From: Emticicia sp. CRIBPO
GTDB taxonomy: Bacteria; Bacteroidota; Bacteroidia; Cytophagales; Spirosomataceae
Direction: 5' to 3'
DNA length: 64,000 nucleotides
Assembly: GCF_009905725.1 (NCBI RefSeq)
Contig: NZ_JAAAKV010000017.1
Location: 33,326 to 97,325 of the forward strand
Below are positions 42,900-52,364 of this stretch, piece by piece (the stretch's first letter is position 1; every line of letters begins with the position of its first letter). The notes beneath the pieces are model-generated. The model made no database searches. It saw only the letters and a list, made by a program, of their open reading frames with translations, and was not told the DNA's origin. The position numbers were made by a program, and so were the translations under genes.

Positions 42900-43626
42900 A
42901 ATTGCATTCTCCGTCGGGCGTACAGGCGGTGCCATCAGCCACTTCCAGTTTAAATACCGGGTTGGCTTCACGCCACTCACCGAAAGATTTCTGAAGGGTA
43001 TTCAGGAATACTTCTGAGGGCTGTGCTCCTGAAACGGCAAATTTCCTGTCAAAAACAAAGAAAGGAACCCCTCTCACGCCGATTCTGGCAGCTTCCTGGG
43101 TATCTTTTTTGACTTCTGCAGCGAATTTATCACGATTGCCGAGCACTTCACTTACTTCGTTTTCATCCAGCCCGATTTCTTTACCCAGCTGGGCCAATAC
43201 CTGATGGTTCCCGAAATCTTTACCTTCTGTGAAGTAAGCCTTAAACAATTGTTCTTCGATCTCATCACCCAGGCCTTTGGTCTTGGCCAACTGAATAAGA
43301 CGGTGTGCATCAAAAGAATTGGCTACCACTGCCTTATCAAAATTATAGGTCAGTCCTGACTCAGCGGCCATTTTGACCACGTGGTCATGCATCTGAACAG
43401 ATTGTTCATAAGACATGCCTTTTCTTTCAGACAGGTATTCGTAAATATTTTTGTCTGGATCCGCAACGATTTCCGGGTCCAGCTGGAAACTGTGCCATTC
43501 CAGTTCGATGTTCCCGGCGTCAGAAAACTCTTTCATGGCACTTTCAAACTTTCTTTTCCCGATATAGCAGAACGGACACATAACGTCCGACCATATTTCT
43601 ACTTTCATACTTTGATTTGTGTTCAT
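42898..43626 (-). CDS. DsbA-family oxidoreductase, FrnE-like
   Basis: A 242-residue thioredoxin-fold protein. It opens with VEIWSDVMCPFCYIGKRKFE, containing the CPFC redox pair, followed by an inserted helical domain and the C-terminal GVRGVPFFVFDRKFAVSGAQ cis-proline region. The tail carries two further cysteines (ACTPDGEC). There is no signal peptide, as usual for FrnE-type cytoplasmic members. It may act in thiol redox reactions or glutathione-dependent isomerisation; the substrate is unknown. A second in-frame ATG six codons on (43608) is also possible. Confidence 0.88.
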   Translation of the reverse strand: MNTNQSMKVEIWSDVMCPFCYIGKRKFESAMKEFSDAGNIELEWHSFQLDPEIVADPDKNIYEYLSERKGMSYEQSVQMHDHVVKMAAESGLTYNFDKAVVANSFDAHRLIQLAKTKGLGDEIEEQLFKAYFTEGKDFGNHQVLAQLGKEIGLDENEVSEVLGNRDKFAAEVKKDTQEAARIGVRGVPFFVFDRKFAVSGAQPSEVFLNTLQKSFGEWREANPVFKLEVADGTACTPDGECN

Positions 43627-43667
43627 TGATATATAAATTCTGGTTTTTCAACCATTAAGATTACTGT

Positions 43668-44162
43668 TTATTTTTCCAATTCATCCAGGAAATGCTGCAG
43701 GTCCAGGGCCCTGCTGACCATCATCAGCGATCCGTCCTCATCAAATTCCCATAAGTCTTTCGGTTTGTCCCAATAGAGCTCAATGCCGTTATTATCCGGA
43801 TCATTGAGGTACAGTGCTTCAGACACCCCATGGTCAATGGCCTTGATACCGTAAAAGCCCGCTTTGATCAGACGGTCATAAATAACGGCCAGGTCTTTAC
43901 GGGTAGGGTAAACAATGGCCGTATGATACAAGCCTACCCCGTTTCTCGGTGCAGGCGGTGCATCTTTGCTGTGCCAGGTGTTCAGGGCAATGTGGTGATG
44001 GTAACCTCCGGCCGATATAAAAACGGCAGAATCACCATACCTGCTCATGATTTCAAAACCCAGCAGGTCATGGTAAAAAACAAGTGACCTGTCCAGGTTG
44101 GAAACTTTCAGATGCACATGCCCGATGCGGGTTTCTGCAGGAACAACATATTTATTTTCCAT
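43668..44162 (-). CDS. VOC-family protein like catechol 2,3-dioxygenase (CatE)
   Basis: A 164-residue single VOC unit. It opens GHVHLKVSNLDRSLVFYHDLLGFEI (recognisable as HVHLKVSNLDRSLVFYHDLL). The 2-His-1-Glu iron site is plausible: His in GHVHLK, His in GLYHTAIVYP and Glu in NGIELYWDKP. The tail PKDLWEFDEDGSLMMVSRALD resembles the end of CatE-type enzymes, which usually have two such units and about 280 residues, so this is a half-length version. The aromatic substrate, if any, is unknown. It is 110 bp downstream of the DoxX gene. Confidence 0.83.
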   Translation of the reverse strand: MENKYVVPAETRIGHVHLKVSNLDRSLVFYHDLLGFEIMSRYGDSAVFISAGGYHHHIALNTWHSKDAPPAPRNGVGLYHTAIVYPTRKDLAVIYDRLIKAGFYGIKAIDHGVSEALYLNDPDNNGIELYWDKPKDLWEFDEDGSLMMVSRALDLQHFLDELEK

Positions 44163-44272
44163 ATCGTTAAAACACCGGAAATGAAGAAAAAATCCATTTA
44201 AAGAATTAAAAAGTTGACGATAAGCCCCGGTATAGTTTAAGTTCCAACCGGAACTTATCGTTGTCAGGCGTG

Positions 44273-44635
44273 TTATTTAGAAGTAGCAGGAAGAAAATTA
44301 TCCTGTCCTTTCAGAAAAACACCGATCCAGGCTAAGGCGATCAGGGCCAAAGCAACCGGATTCTGACCTGTAGAAATTTCAATAGCCGCTGCTCCACCCA
44401 GATAGGATAAAAGCAGGTAAAACCCGATTTTGTAGGTTTTGGGATACAGGAACAAAGCTACAGAAATCAGCTCAACGGCCCCTAAAACAGAGATAAGGGA
44501 ACCAAAACCGATTTTTGAAAGTCCTGTAACCACCTGTTCGCTACCGGAAAGTTTCATCACACCACTCATAACTACCATCAAAGAAGGTAAAATAGTGAAA
44601 ATAAGAGCCAATACTTTTTTTGTTTTTTCAGACAT
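44273..44635 (-). CDS. DoxX-like membrane protein
   Basis: A 120-residue protein with four hydrophobic helices (VLALIFTILPSLMVVMSG, LISVLGAVELISVALFLY, GFYLLLSYLGGAAAIEIS, ALALIALAWIGVFL). KLSGSEQVVTGLSKIGF between helices 1 and 2 is typical of DoxX-like proteins. It is divergent from the hxlR-type gene, and paired inverted repeats lie between them, so it is probably repressed by that regulator and responds to electrophiles or redox stress. Confidence 0.87.
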   Translation of the reverse strand: MSEKTKKVLALIFTILPSLMVVMSGVMKLSGSEQVVTGLSKIGFGSLISVLGAVELISVALFLYPKTYKIGFYLLLSYLGGAAAIEISTGQNPVALALIALAWIGVFLKGQDNFLPATSK

Positions 44636-44678
44636 GTTTAGTTTATTTTATTTAATGAATACAAATTCAGGAAAACAA

Positions 44679-44697
44679 TAGTTTCTTTTAGAAACTA
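44679..44697. promoter_or_regulatory. Inverted repeat 1 in the doxX/hxlR divergent region
   Basis: TAGTTTCT, TTT, AGAAACTA: perfect eight-base arms with a three-base spacer. HxlR-type regulators bind inverted repeats near their own genes, so this is a candidate operator. Confidence 0.6.
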
Positions 44698-44713
44698 CTT
44701 TTCTCATCGAAAG

Positions 44714-44733
44714 TGGTTTCCTTTAGGATACCA
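44714..44733. promoter_or_regulatory. Inverted repeat 2 in the doxX/hxlR divergent region
   Basis: TGGTTTCCT, TT, AGGATACCA: nine-base arms with one mismatch. It resembles repeat 1 (TNGTTTCnTTTAG) and its centre is about 35 bp away, so the two look like paired sites for the same dimer. It lies 20 bp before the hxlR-type start codon. Confidence 0.55.
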
Positions 44734-44753
44734 TTAAAACCAGGGTAAACAAA

Positions 44754-45119
44754 ATGGAAAAAGTACATACAGAATGTAAAGGAAAAATAAGGGCCATCCA
44801 TGACACACTGGATATTCTCAGCGGGAAATGGAAAATTGCCATCATCGGTTCTCTTGGTTTCGGAACCAGGAGGTTCATGGAATTGCAGCGGGAAGTGGAA
44901 GGCATCGGGGCCAAAATGTTGTCGAAAGAACTCAGAGAACTTGAAATAAATGACCTGGTAAAAAGGACCGTGCTGGACACCAAACCCGTCACGGTAGAAT
45001 ACCAGCTGACCGAATACGGCAAAACCCTGCAGGACATTATTGACGAAATGATGAAATGGGGAGAAAACCATCGCAAAAGAATTATGTCTGAAAGTCCTAA
45101 AGAAGCTGAATTAATATGA
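44754..45119 (+). CDS. HxlR-family winged-helix regulator
   Basis: A 121-residue regulator. It has the HxlR signature: a cysteine near the N-terminus (HTECKGKIRAIHDTLDILSGKWK, shown as Cys9 and LSGKWKIAIIGSL), RFMELQREVEGIGAKMLSKEL, and LVKRTVLDTKPVTVEYQLTEYG. The single conserved cysteine fits redox- or aldehyde-sensing members such as HypR and YodB. The stop overlaps the OYE gene's start by four bases (ATGA), so the two are translationally coupled and co-regulated with the divergent doxX. Confidence 0.92.
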   Translation: MEKVHTECKGKIRAIHDTLDILSGKWKIAIIGSLGFGTRRFMELQREVEGIGAKMLSKELRELEINDLVKRTVLDTKPVTVEYQLTEYGKTLQDIIDEMMKWGENHRKRIMSESPKEAELI

Positions 45120-46183
45120 GCAGATTATTCTCGCCGCTGACCATCAAAATTATAAGCCTGAAAAACCGCCTGGTGGTCTCTCCTATGTGTCAGTATTCAG
45201 CTGAGGACGGGTTTGCCAACGACTGGCATCTTGTACACCTCGGAAGCCGTGCGGTGGGCGGGGCAGCCCTGGTGATCCAGGAAGCTACGGCTGTGTCGCC
45301 TGAAGGCAGGATCAGTTACGGTGATCTGGGCATCTGGAAAGATGAGCACATCGAAAAACTAAAGCAAATCACTGCTTTCATCCATCAGAACGGGTCTGTG
45401 GCAGGCATTCAGCTGGCCCATGCCGGGCGTAAGGCGAGCCATGAGATTCCGTGGAAAGGCGGAGCACAGATCATGGAAGGGCCTCAAAGCTGGCCGACGG
45501 TTTCTGCTTCTGCTGTCGTTTTTACGGATGGAGAAACGGTGCCCCATGAACTGAGCACAGAAGAGATAAAGGGAGTGGTTTCAGATTTTAAATCTGCGGT
45601 ATTGCGTGCTTTAAAAGCCGGGTATAAGGTAGTCGAGATCCATGCGGCCCACGGATACCTGGTACACCAGTTTCTGTCGCCTTTCAGCAATCAGAGGACG
45701 GATGAATACGGAGGAAGCTTTGAAAACCGGATCAGGTTTTTAACAGAGATTCTCGACGGGGTAAAAGAGGTGTGGCCTCCGGACCTTCCTTTGTTTGTCA
45801 GGATTTCTGCCACCGACTGGAAAGAAGGCGGATGGAACATTGAGGAATCTGTAAAACTCGCCGCCCACCTGAGAGAAAACGGCGTTGACCTCATCGATAC
45901 CTCCACAGGAGGCAATATTACCGGGGTTAAAATCTCCCTGACGCCCGGCTACCAGGTGCCTTTTGCGGCCAGGATAAAACAGGAAGCGGGCATCATGACC
46001 GGAGCTGTGGGTCTGATCAATACAGCTCAGCAGGCAGAAGACATTCTGAGCAACGGAGAAGCCGACCTTATCCTGATGGCCAGGCAAATGCTCAGGGACC
46101 CTTATTTCCCGATGCACGCTGCCCGTGAACTCGGAGAAGACATTCAATGGCCTTCACAATACGAAAGAGCCAAACCGAAGTAA
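45116..46183 (+). CDS. Old-yellow-enzyme NADPH reductase (YqjM/NamA-like)
   Basis: A 355-residue FMN-dependent ene-reductase. SPMCQYSAEDG contains the YqjM-type active-site cysteine. HAAHGYLVHQFLSPFSN and RTDEYGGSFENR are the barrel signatures, and RQMLRDPYFP is near the C-terminus. It would reduce alpha,beta-unsaturated carbonyls, quinones or other electrophiles with NADPH. Overlap with the hxlR-type gene suggests induction by the compounds it removes. Confidence 0.93.
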   Translation: MSRLFSPLTIKIISLKNRLVVSPMCQYSAEDGFANDWHLVHLGSRAVGGAALVIQEATAVSPEGRISYGDLGIWKDEHIEKLKQITAFIHQNGSVAGIQLAHAGRKASHEIPWKGGAQIMEGPQSWPTVSASAVVFTDGETVPHELSTEEIKGVVSDFKSAVLRALKAGYKVVEIHAAHGYLVHQFLSPFSNQRTDEYGGSFENRIRFLTEILDGVKEVWPPDLPLFVRISATDWKEGGWNIEESVKLAAHLRENGVDLIDTSTGGNITGVKISLTPGYQVPFAARIKQEAGIMTGAVGLINTAQQAEDILSNGEADLILMARQMLRDPYFPMHAARELGEDIQWPSQYERAKPK

Positions 46184-46208
46184 GCCGAAGTACGTCATTT
46201 GTATTAAT

Positions 46209-46243
46209 AAAAAAAGCCCGGCTCCTTAAACAGGAACCGGGCC
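46209..46243 (-). terminator. Intrinsic terminator of the DUF2911 gene
   Basis: Stem GCCCGG plus CTCC / GGAACCGGGC around a TTAAACA loop. On the - strand it is followed by seven T, so it mainly ends the DUF2911 transcript; it may also stop the converging OYE transcript. Confidence 0.72.
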
Positions 46244-46260
46244 TTCATATCTTTCAAAGT

Positions 46261-46767
46261 TTATTTGACCGATACAGGAACAACTACATTTTCCCAGGCC
46301 AGGTCAAATCCTTTATCACTCACATGGTATGCAAGGCTTTCAGCTGAGGAAGCTGCTTTCTTAGGTTTTACATTAACCCTCAGAACGTCTTTAGACTGGT
46401 CGTATTTAAAAGCACCCCACTGATCAGGTACACTGTTAAAGATCACAGTCCACTCACCTTCAGCCGGGATCACGAAGAAACCGTATTTTCCGGCAGCCAG
46501 TGTTTTACCTTCTACAGTAATGGCTTTGTCTGTTTCAAAAGTCGTGGCATTGTCGGCACCAGCTCTCCATACTTTACCGTAAGGCACCAGTTCACCCCAG
46601 ATCTTACGACCTTTTACAAAAGGGCTGCTGTATTTGATGGTCACATTGGCACCACCAATTTTGCCTTTGGCTTCGGCTTTAGGGCTTTGTTGTGCAAATC
46701 CCGCCACAGAAATAAATAAACCTGCAACAAGTAACATTAAACCCTTTCTCATTTGATTTGTTTTCAT
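46261..46767 (-). CDS. DUF2911 exported protein
   Basis: A 168-residue exported protein with a signal peptide (cleavage near GFAQQ, residue 26). DUF2911 hallmarks are present: VTIKYSSPFVKGRKIWGELVPYGKVWRAGADNATTFE (key parts SSPFVKGRKIWG and VWRAGADNATTFE), TLAAGKYGFFVIP and EWTVIFNSVPDQWG. The conserved RAGADNAT motif defines the family; the function is unknown. It stands alone between two terminators or regulatory regions. Confidence 0.9.
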   Translation of the reverse strand: MKTNQMRKGLMLLVAGLFISVAGFAQQSPKAEAKGKIGGANVTIKYSSPFVKGRKIWGELVPYGKVWRAGADNATTFETDKAITVEGKTLAAGKYGFFVIPAEGEWTVIFNSVPDQWGAFKYDQSKDVLRVNVKPKKAASSAESLAYHVSDKGFDLAWENVVVPVSVK

Positions 46768-47167
46768 AATGCTAATTAAGTGTTGATAAATTAGAATAAA
46801 AATTTTAAGATGTACTCTTCCGTAACGCTATGAATAACGTCAGAAATATTTCACCAAATATACTGTTTCTCATAAAATATATCATAAAAACTTCCCTCTT
46901 TAACAAATTTTTAAATTTAACGGTATTTTAAACCCTGAAAAAAGGTGTCATTGAATGATAAACCGGGCCTTTCCTGAAAAGCCCGGCTGCCTGTCATTCT
47001 TAAATCGGTTGCATAAAAATTTATTGTCTCTTTTTGGTACAATAGGATGGTACAGGAGAGTTTAAGGATTCAAAGGTGCTTATTTTCGGAAAATTGTCAG
47101 AATTGTTTAATATTTTCAAAGAAAAATACATTCCGGCAAACCGAATTAACCATAAAAACCTTGATCA
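46768..47167. other. Non-coding region between DUF2911 and rhamnosidase genes
   Basis: No gene of its own. AT-rich, with CCGGGC (46963-46968) and GCCCGG (46981-46986) forming a hairpin around CTTTCCTGAAAA. The divergent flanking genes need promoters here. No complete TTTG / TAnnTTTG pair was identified with confidence. Confidence 0.4.
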
Positions 47168-49873
47168 ATGAAAAAATCAGTCCTGTTCATCACCCTGTTG
47201 CTGTCGTTTGGGGCAGCCAGGGCCCAGCTGGCGGTTAAAAACCTGCTGCTGGAAAACCAGGTCAATCCCGTAGGGCTTGACATCAGACAACCCCGGTTCA
47301 GCTGGGCTCTGCAATCCGGTAAACGGAATGTGAAACAAACGGCGTATGAGCTTAAGGTAACCGCCGGAAAAGAAGTGGTCTGGAATACCGGCAAAACCAG
47401 TTCCGAGCAATCTGCTCACCTAATTTATGCAGGAAAAGCATTGAAATCGGGACAAAAGTACCAATGGCAGGTGAAAGTCTGGGACAACCAGGGACAAACC
47501 AGTGAGTGGAGTGCCCCGGCAGTTTTTCAGACAGCCCTGATGGACATCAGCGAATGGAAAGCTTCGTGGATTGAGCCTGAGTTCGGATTGGATACCAACA
47601 TCACCGCGAGCCCTGTGCTGAGAAAACAGTTTTCAGCTGCCAAAAAAATCGTTTCAGCTACAGCTTACATCACCGCTCATGGCTTATATGAAGCACAGAT
47701 AAACGGACAAAGGGTGGGCGATGCCTATTTATCGCCGGGCTGGACAGTCTATGACAAACACCTGCAATACCAGACTTATGATGTGACGGCTTTGGTCAGA
47801 AAAGGGAAAAATGCTGTCGGTGTAACGTTGGCCAGCGGCTGGTACAGGGGCCATCTGGGCTGGGAAATGAAGAAAAACACTTACGGGAAAGACATTGCCC
47901 TGTTGTTCCAGATGAACATCGTGTATTCGGACGGAAGCACTGAGCTTGTGGTGTCTGACGGCTCATGGAAAGCCTCTACTGCCGAAATCACCTATGCAGA
48001 CTTATACAACGGCGAAACCATAGACGCCCGTCTCGCTAAAAACGGTTGGAGCAGCCCTGATTACAATGATGCGGCCTGGCAAAAGGTAATCGTCAGAGAG
48101 CATTCAAAAAGTAATCTGTCAGCCAATTATAATGAACCTATTAAAAAACACGAGGTTTTCAAACCCGTCAAAGTCATCACGACACCGAAAGGAGACAAAG
48201 TTTTAGACTTCGGCCAAAATCTGGTGGGCTGGGTCAAACTGAAAGTATCCGGCAAATCAGGCGACAAGATAACGGTCTCACATGTGGAAGTGATGGACAA
48301 AAAAGGCGAACTGTATTTTGAAAACCTCAGGCTTGCCAAAGCCCAGGACCACTATATCCTGAAAGGCGGCGGTGGTGAGACTTTTGAACCGCATTTCACC
48401 TTTCATGGCTTCAGGTATATCAGGGTTGAAGGATTATCAGGGGCATTAAATCCCGATGATTTTGAAGCTGTAGCCCTTTATTCAGACATGAAACCCTTGG
48501 GCAGTTTCGAAAGCTCCAGTGCCCTGGTGAATCAATTACAGAAGAACATCCAGTGGGGACAAAAAGGCAACTTCCTGGATGTGCCGACCGATTGCCCGCA
48601 AAGAGATGAGCGGTTGGGCTGGACAGGCGACGCTGAAGTATTTTCGAGAACAGCGGCATATAATTTTAATGTCAACAGTTTCTTCGCCAAATGGCTGAAA
48701 GACGTGGCTTTCGAACAAAATGCCAACGGATCAATTCCCTTTGTGGTGCCTAATACGCTGAAAGGAACCTTTTTCAATATGCCGAGCGGTGCAGCCGGAT
48801 GGTCTGATGCCGGTATCATTATCCCCTGGAACCTGTATGTGGTGTATGGAGATAAAAGACTGATAGAAACCCAGTACCCGAGCATGAAAGCCTACCTGGA
48901 GCATGTCAGGAAAGCCGCTAAAAACGACCTCTGGAACACCGGATTCCAGTTTGGCGACTGGTTGTCTTACCGTGTGGATGATTCACAGGGGATGATAGGT
49001 CAGAAATCGGCGGTAACGGATAACTATCTGGTAGCCCAGTGTTTTTATGCCTATAACGTGGACCTGATGATCAAGACCGCCAGGGCTTTGGGTAAAACAG
49101 ATGATGTGAAGGACTTTGAAGCCTTGCTGGGGCGTGTCAGGACGGCATTCCAGAAAGAATACATGAGCAGCAACGGAAGGCTGATCTCAGAAACACAAAC
49201 GGCCTACCTTCTGGCCCTTTCCTTTGACATGATGCCGGAGAGTGTTCGTCCGTATGCCGTTGAAAGACTGGAAAACAACATCAAAAGCTACAATTATCAC
49301 CTGACCACGGGATTTTTAGGTACGCCGTTTCTGACCTCTGTCCTGACCAGGTTCGGCAAAAACGATGTAGCCTACCGTCTCCTGCTGCAGGAAACTTATC
49401 CTTCATGGTTATATCCGGTCAAAATGGGGGCGACAACGATCTGGGAAAGATGGGATTCGATGAAACCCGACAGCTCTTTTGCCAGCCCGAGCATGACGTC
49501 CTTTAACCATTATGCCTACGGAGCGGTGGGTGACTGGCTTTACCGTGACGTGGTGGGCATAGACACAGACGAAAACGCGGTCGGATACAAGGAAATCATC
49601 ATCAAACCCCACCCGGGCGATGGCCTGACGTATGCCAAAGGCTCATTTGAAACTTATTACGGAACTGTTTCAGCCCATTGGAAAACAGAAGGCAAGGCCA
49701 TTAAACTGGATGTCGAGATTCCGGCCAATACTACCGCGACAATATACTTCCCCTCAGAAAAGCAGGAAAGTGTCATAGAAAGTACCGGAGAAGTCAAAGC
49801 CTCCGGTAAAGAAAAAGGATATACTGTGTTTAAAGTAGGTTCAGGTAAATACCAGTTTTCGGGAGATAAGTAA
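47168..49873 (+). CDS. Alpha-L-rhamnosidase, GH78
   Basis: A 901-residue exported enzyme with a signal peptide (cleavage near ARAQ). The order matches GH78: an N-terminal fibronectin-like domain (NPVGLDIRQPRFSW), the carbohydrate-binding Bac_rhamnosid_N domain (AYITAHGLYEAQINGQRVGD, shown as YITAHGLYEAQING), a concanavalin-like domain, the (alpha/alpha)6 catalytic barrel with DVPTDCPQRDERLGWTGDAE (acidic catalytic residues in DERLGWTGDAE), and a C-terminal beta domain. It would release terminal L-rhamnose from plant polysaccharides or glycosides. It is not in an operon. Confidence 0.94.
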   Translation: MKKSVLFITLLLSFGAARAQLAVKNLLLENQVNPVGLDIRQPRFSWALQSGKRNVKQTAYELKVTAGKEVVWNTGKTSSEQSAHLIYAGKALKSGQKYQWQVKVWDNQGQTSEWSAPAVFQTALMDISEWKASWIEPEFGLDTNITASPVLRKQFSAAKKIVSATAYITAHGLYEAQINGQRVGDAYLSPGWTVYDKHLQYQTYDVTALVRKGKNAVGVTLASGWYRGHLGWEMKKNTYGKDIALLFQMNIVYSDGSTELVVSDGSWKASTAEITYADLYNGETIDARLAKNGWSSPDYNDAAWQKVIVREHSKSNLSANYNEPIKKHEVFKPVKVITTPKGDKVLDFGQNLVGWVKLKVSGKSGDKITVSHVEVMDKKGELYFENLRLAKAQDHYILKGGGGETFEPHFTFHGFRYIRVEGLSGALNPDDFEAVALYSDMKPLGSFESSSALVNQLQKNIQWGQKGNFLDVPTDCPQRDERLGWTGDAEVFSRTAAYNFNVNSFFAKWLKDVAFEQNANGSIPFVVPNTLKGTFFNMPSGAAGWSDAGIIIPWNLYVVYGDKRLIETQYPSMKAYLEHVRKAAKNDLWNTGFQFGDWLSYRVDDSQGMIGQKSAVTDNYLVAQCFYAYNVDLMIKTARALGKTDDVKDFEALLGRVRTAFQKEYMSSNGRLISETQTAYLLALSFDMMPESVRPYAVERLENNIKSYNYHLTTGFLGTPFLTSVLTRFGKNDVAYRLLLQETYPSWLYPVKMGATTIWERWDSMKPDSSFASPSMTSFNHYAYGAVGDWLYRDVVGIDTDENAVGYKEIIIKPHPGDGLTYAKGSFETYYGTVSAHWKTEGKAIKLDVEIPANTTATIYFPSEKQESVIESTGEVKASGKEKGYTVFKVGSGKYQFSGDK

Positions 49874-49901
49874 TTTTTTTTTGAATTTGGATATGAGAAT
49901 C

Positions 49902-49932
49902 ACGAAAAGACCGGTCACCCGGTCTTTTTCGT
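49902..49932. terminator. Bidirectional terminator between rhamnosidase and TonB receptor genes
   Basis: CGAAAAGACCGG and CCGGTCTTTTTCG pair around TCAC, with T-rich ends on both strands. It lies 28 bp after the rhamnosidase stop and two bases beyond the receptor stop, serving both convergent genes. Confidence 0.8.
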
Positions 49933-49933
49933 T

Positions 49934-52333
49934 TTACTCAAAGGTAAAATTATAGGCTATTGTAACAATGGCAGAGGCAAATATTTTAAGGTTGTAAGCC
50001 TTGGTCGATTCCTGTTCGGATTTGAAGAAAACAGAATACACGTTCTTTCTGGCATAAGCGTTATAGACGGTAAAAGCCCAGTTGCCTTTCCATCTCTTGT
50101 CTTTCATTCTGGGATTAAAGATATTCCATGAGAAATCAAGCCTGTGATAATCAGGGATTCTAGCATTGTTTCTTTTGTCATAAAACGGATACACGTTGTT
50201 CTGATAATTGACAAAACCCACAGGCTGGGTATAAGGCCGCCCGGTGCTGTACACAAAATTAAACCCGAAAGAATTATGCTTGTCGACGCTGATGTCTATT
50301 GAGGCGTTAACCGTGTGAGGCTTGTCATAATTAGCTGAATACCAATCACCTCCGTTTACCAGTTCTATTGCCGGCAAATCGCCGTTCACCCTGTTGAGGG
50401 TTCTTGAATAAGTATAATTGGCCCAGCCGGTCAGGGTCCCTTTCTTTTTGGAAGCCATAAACTCCACGCCGTAGGCTTTGCTAATGCCCTGGATCAGCTG
50501 GGTTTCGGGATATTGCTGCAGCAGGAAATCTGCCCCCGGCTTATAATCCATCATGTTTTGGGTAAACCTGTAGTAACCTTCAAGTGAGAACTCGTAAATA
50601 TTGTCTTTGATGCTCTGATAATAACCCGCTGTCACGAGGTTACTGATCTGGGGTTTTATGTGCCTGTCGCTTGTTTTCCATCTTGATGTCGGTATGGGTG
50701 TGGTGGTATTGGAAACCACCTGGATGTACTGTCGCATCAGGTTATAGCCAAATTTGACCGAAATATCGGGGGTAAAGGCATACCTGAAGCCTATCCTGGG
50801 CTCCAGACCTCCGTAAGTGCCCGTCACGGCCCCTTTTTTATAGTGAAGCGTATCCATTACCGAGAAATCGTCCCTCGGCTGTCCGGGTTCATACACCCTG
50901 ACATCAGAAGGTCCCAGGGACATAAAATAGGAATATCTCAGCCCAAGCGACAAAGCCACGGTTTTGGAGATATTGATTTCATCGTCAGCATACCAGGCCA
51001 GTTCATTGGCTCTTTCGGAGGGCGTGGTGATATAATTGACGCTGGGACTGCTGTTAGGCTCGAGCGTACCGGGTCTGATCAGATATTGGGTCAGGATGAT
51101 TCCTGATTCGAGTTTATGGTCTTTCAGCTGATAATTCAGATTGGATTTAACCTGGTTTTGTACCAGGTTCGACTTCAGCTCCACATTGTTGTTGGTTTCG
51201 GCTTCCACGGTGGCGATCGTAGGATTGTAATGAGCCGTCATCACCGTCGTCTGGATATCCATTTTTGAGTTAATGACATGCAGCCAGCGTCCCATCAGGT
51301 TGGTGGTCTGGTGTTTAAAGAAAGTCGACGTACCTACTACATTGGGCAGATTGGTCAGAAGCCCTGTTCTGAAATAATCATAACTGTGATAGCCCATGGC
51401 CGTAAAAGTATTCTTCTGATTGATTCTCCAGAAACCTTTGGATACAAATTCGGCAAACTTGGTTTTGATCCCGTCCAGCCGTTCAGAAGCAATTGGAAGT
51501 AAAAAATCGTTAAAAGCTCCTCTCCCGGCCACATAAATGCCCAGTTTTTCTTTTACCAGCGGTACATCCATCATCAGGCGGTTAGAAACCAGGCTTATAC
51601 CGCCGTTCATCCTGAATTTTTCCAGGTTGGGATTTTTAAGTGAGATGTCCATTACCGATGCAGCCCGGCCACCGAATCTTCCGGGCACATTGCCTTTGTA
51701 CAGGTCCAGGTTACTCACCGCATCGGGCGGCACTACCGAAAACAAGCCAAACATGTGAGTCGGGTTAAATATCGGGGTATCATCCAATAAAATAAGGTTT
51801 TGGTCTGTGGTACCTCCCCTGATGTTGACCCCGTTAGAGGCTTCTCCCACACTTGACACGCCCGGCAGCATCTGAATGCCCCGGAGCAGATCCACCTCTC
51901 CGAATACGGCGGGTATTTTCTGCAATGTCTTGATATTGATCTGGTTGGCCCCCAGAATTGGTTTCCTGACGGTCTTGTCAAATCCTTTGCTGGTCACCAC
52001 CACCTGTTCCAGCAGATTGGAAACCTTAGGCAACAGTACTTCCAGGAAAAGGCTGTCCTTGCCCATCGGCACCACGTAAGAATAAGGCACATAACCCAGG
52101 TACCTGATGTTCAGGATGTGGTCTTTGCCATAAACCCCGACAACGAAATGGCCGTTTTTATCAGATTTGGCCCCGACATTGGTCTTTCTGAAATCAAGGA
52201 CCACCGAGGCTCCTTCCAGCGGGGTTCCGGTCAATGAATCTTTCACTACCCCGTATACCTTGACCACCTGTGCCCCGGCGGGCAGAAGGTTTGCCAAAAA
52301 TATAAGAAGAAAGACATATCTGACTATTTTCAT
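49934..52333 (-). CDS. TonB-dependent receptor with carboxypeptidase-like N-domain
   Basis: A 799-residue outer-membrane receptor. Starting at 52333 gives a signal peptide (MKIVRYVFLLIFLANLLPAG). A carboxypeptidase-D-regulatory-like domain follows (VYGVVKDSLTGTPLEGASVV), then the plug (LLEQVVVTSKGFDK, INIRGGTTDQNLILLDDTP as NIRGGTTDQNLILLDDTPIF) and a 22-strand-type barrel ending in YNFTFE. It pairs with the upstream DUF4249 lipoprotein gene, 31 bp away, a recurrent Bacteroidota combination. The GH31 gene upstream in the operon suggests a carbohydrate ligand, by inference. Confidence 0.92.
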   Translation of the reverse strand: MKIVRYVFLLIFLANLLPAGAQVVKVYGVVKDSLTGTPLEGASVVLDFRKTNVGAKSDKNGHFVVGVYGKDHILNIRYLGYVPYSYVVPMGKDSLFLEVLLPKVSNLLEQVVVTSKGFDKTVRKPILGANQINIKTLQKIPAVFGEVDLLRGIQMLPGVSSVGEASNGVNIRGGTTDQNLILLDDTPIFNPTHMFGLFSVVPPDAVSNLDLYKGNVPGRFGGRAASVMDISLKNPNLEKFRMNGGISLVSNRLMMDVPLVKEKLGIYVAGRGAFNDFLLPIASERLDGIKTKFAEFVSKGFWRINQKNTFTAMGYHSYDYFRTGLLTNLPNVVGTSTFFKHQTTNLMGRWLHVINSKMDIQTTVMTAHYNPTIATVEAETNNNVELKSNLVQNQVKSNLNYQLKDHKLESGIILTQYLIRPGTLEPNSSPSVNYITTPSERANELAWYADDEINISKTVALSLGLRYSYFMSLGPSDVRVYEPGQPRDDFSVMDTLHYKKGAVTGTYGGLEPRIGFRYAFTPDISVKFGYNLMRQYIQVVSNTTTPIPTSRWKTSDRHIKPQISNLVTAGYYQSIKDNIYEFSLEGYYRFTQNMMDYKPGADFLLQQYPETQLIQGISKAYGVEFMASKKKGTLTGWANYTYSRTLNRVNGDLPAIELVNGGDWYSANYDKPHTVNASIDISVDKHNSFGFNFVYSTGRPYTQPVGFVNYQNNVYPFYDKRNNARIPDYHRLDFSWNIFNPRMKDKRWKGNWAFTVYNAYARKNVYSVFFKSEQESTKAYNLKIFASAIVTIAYNFTFE

Positions 52334-52364
52334 TTTCCGGTGATCCGTTTTCTTTGTACTGTTA

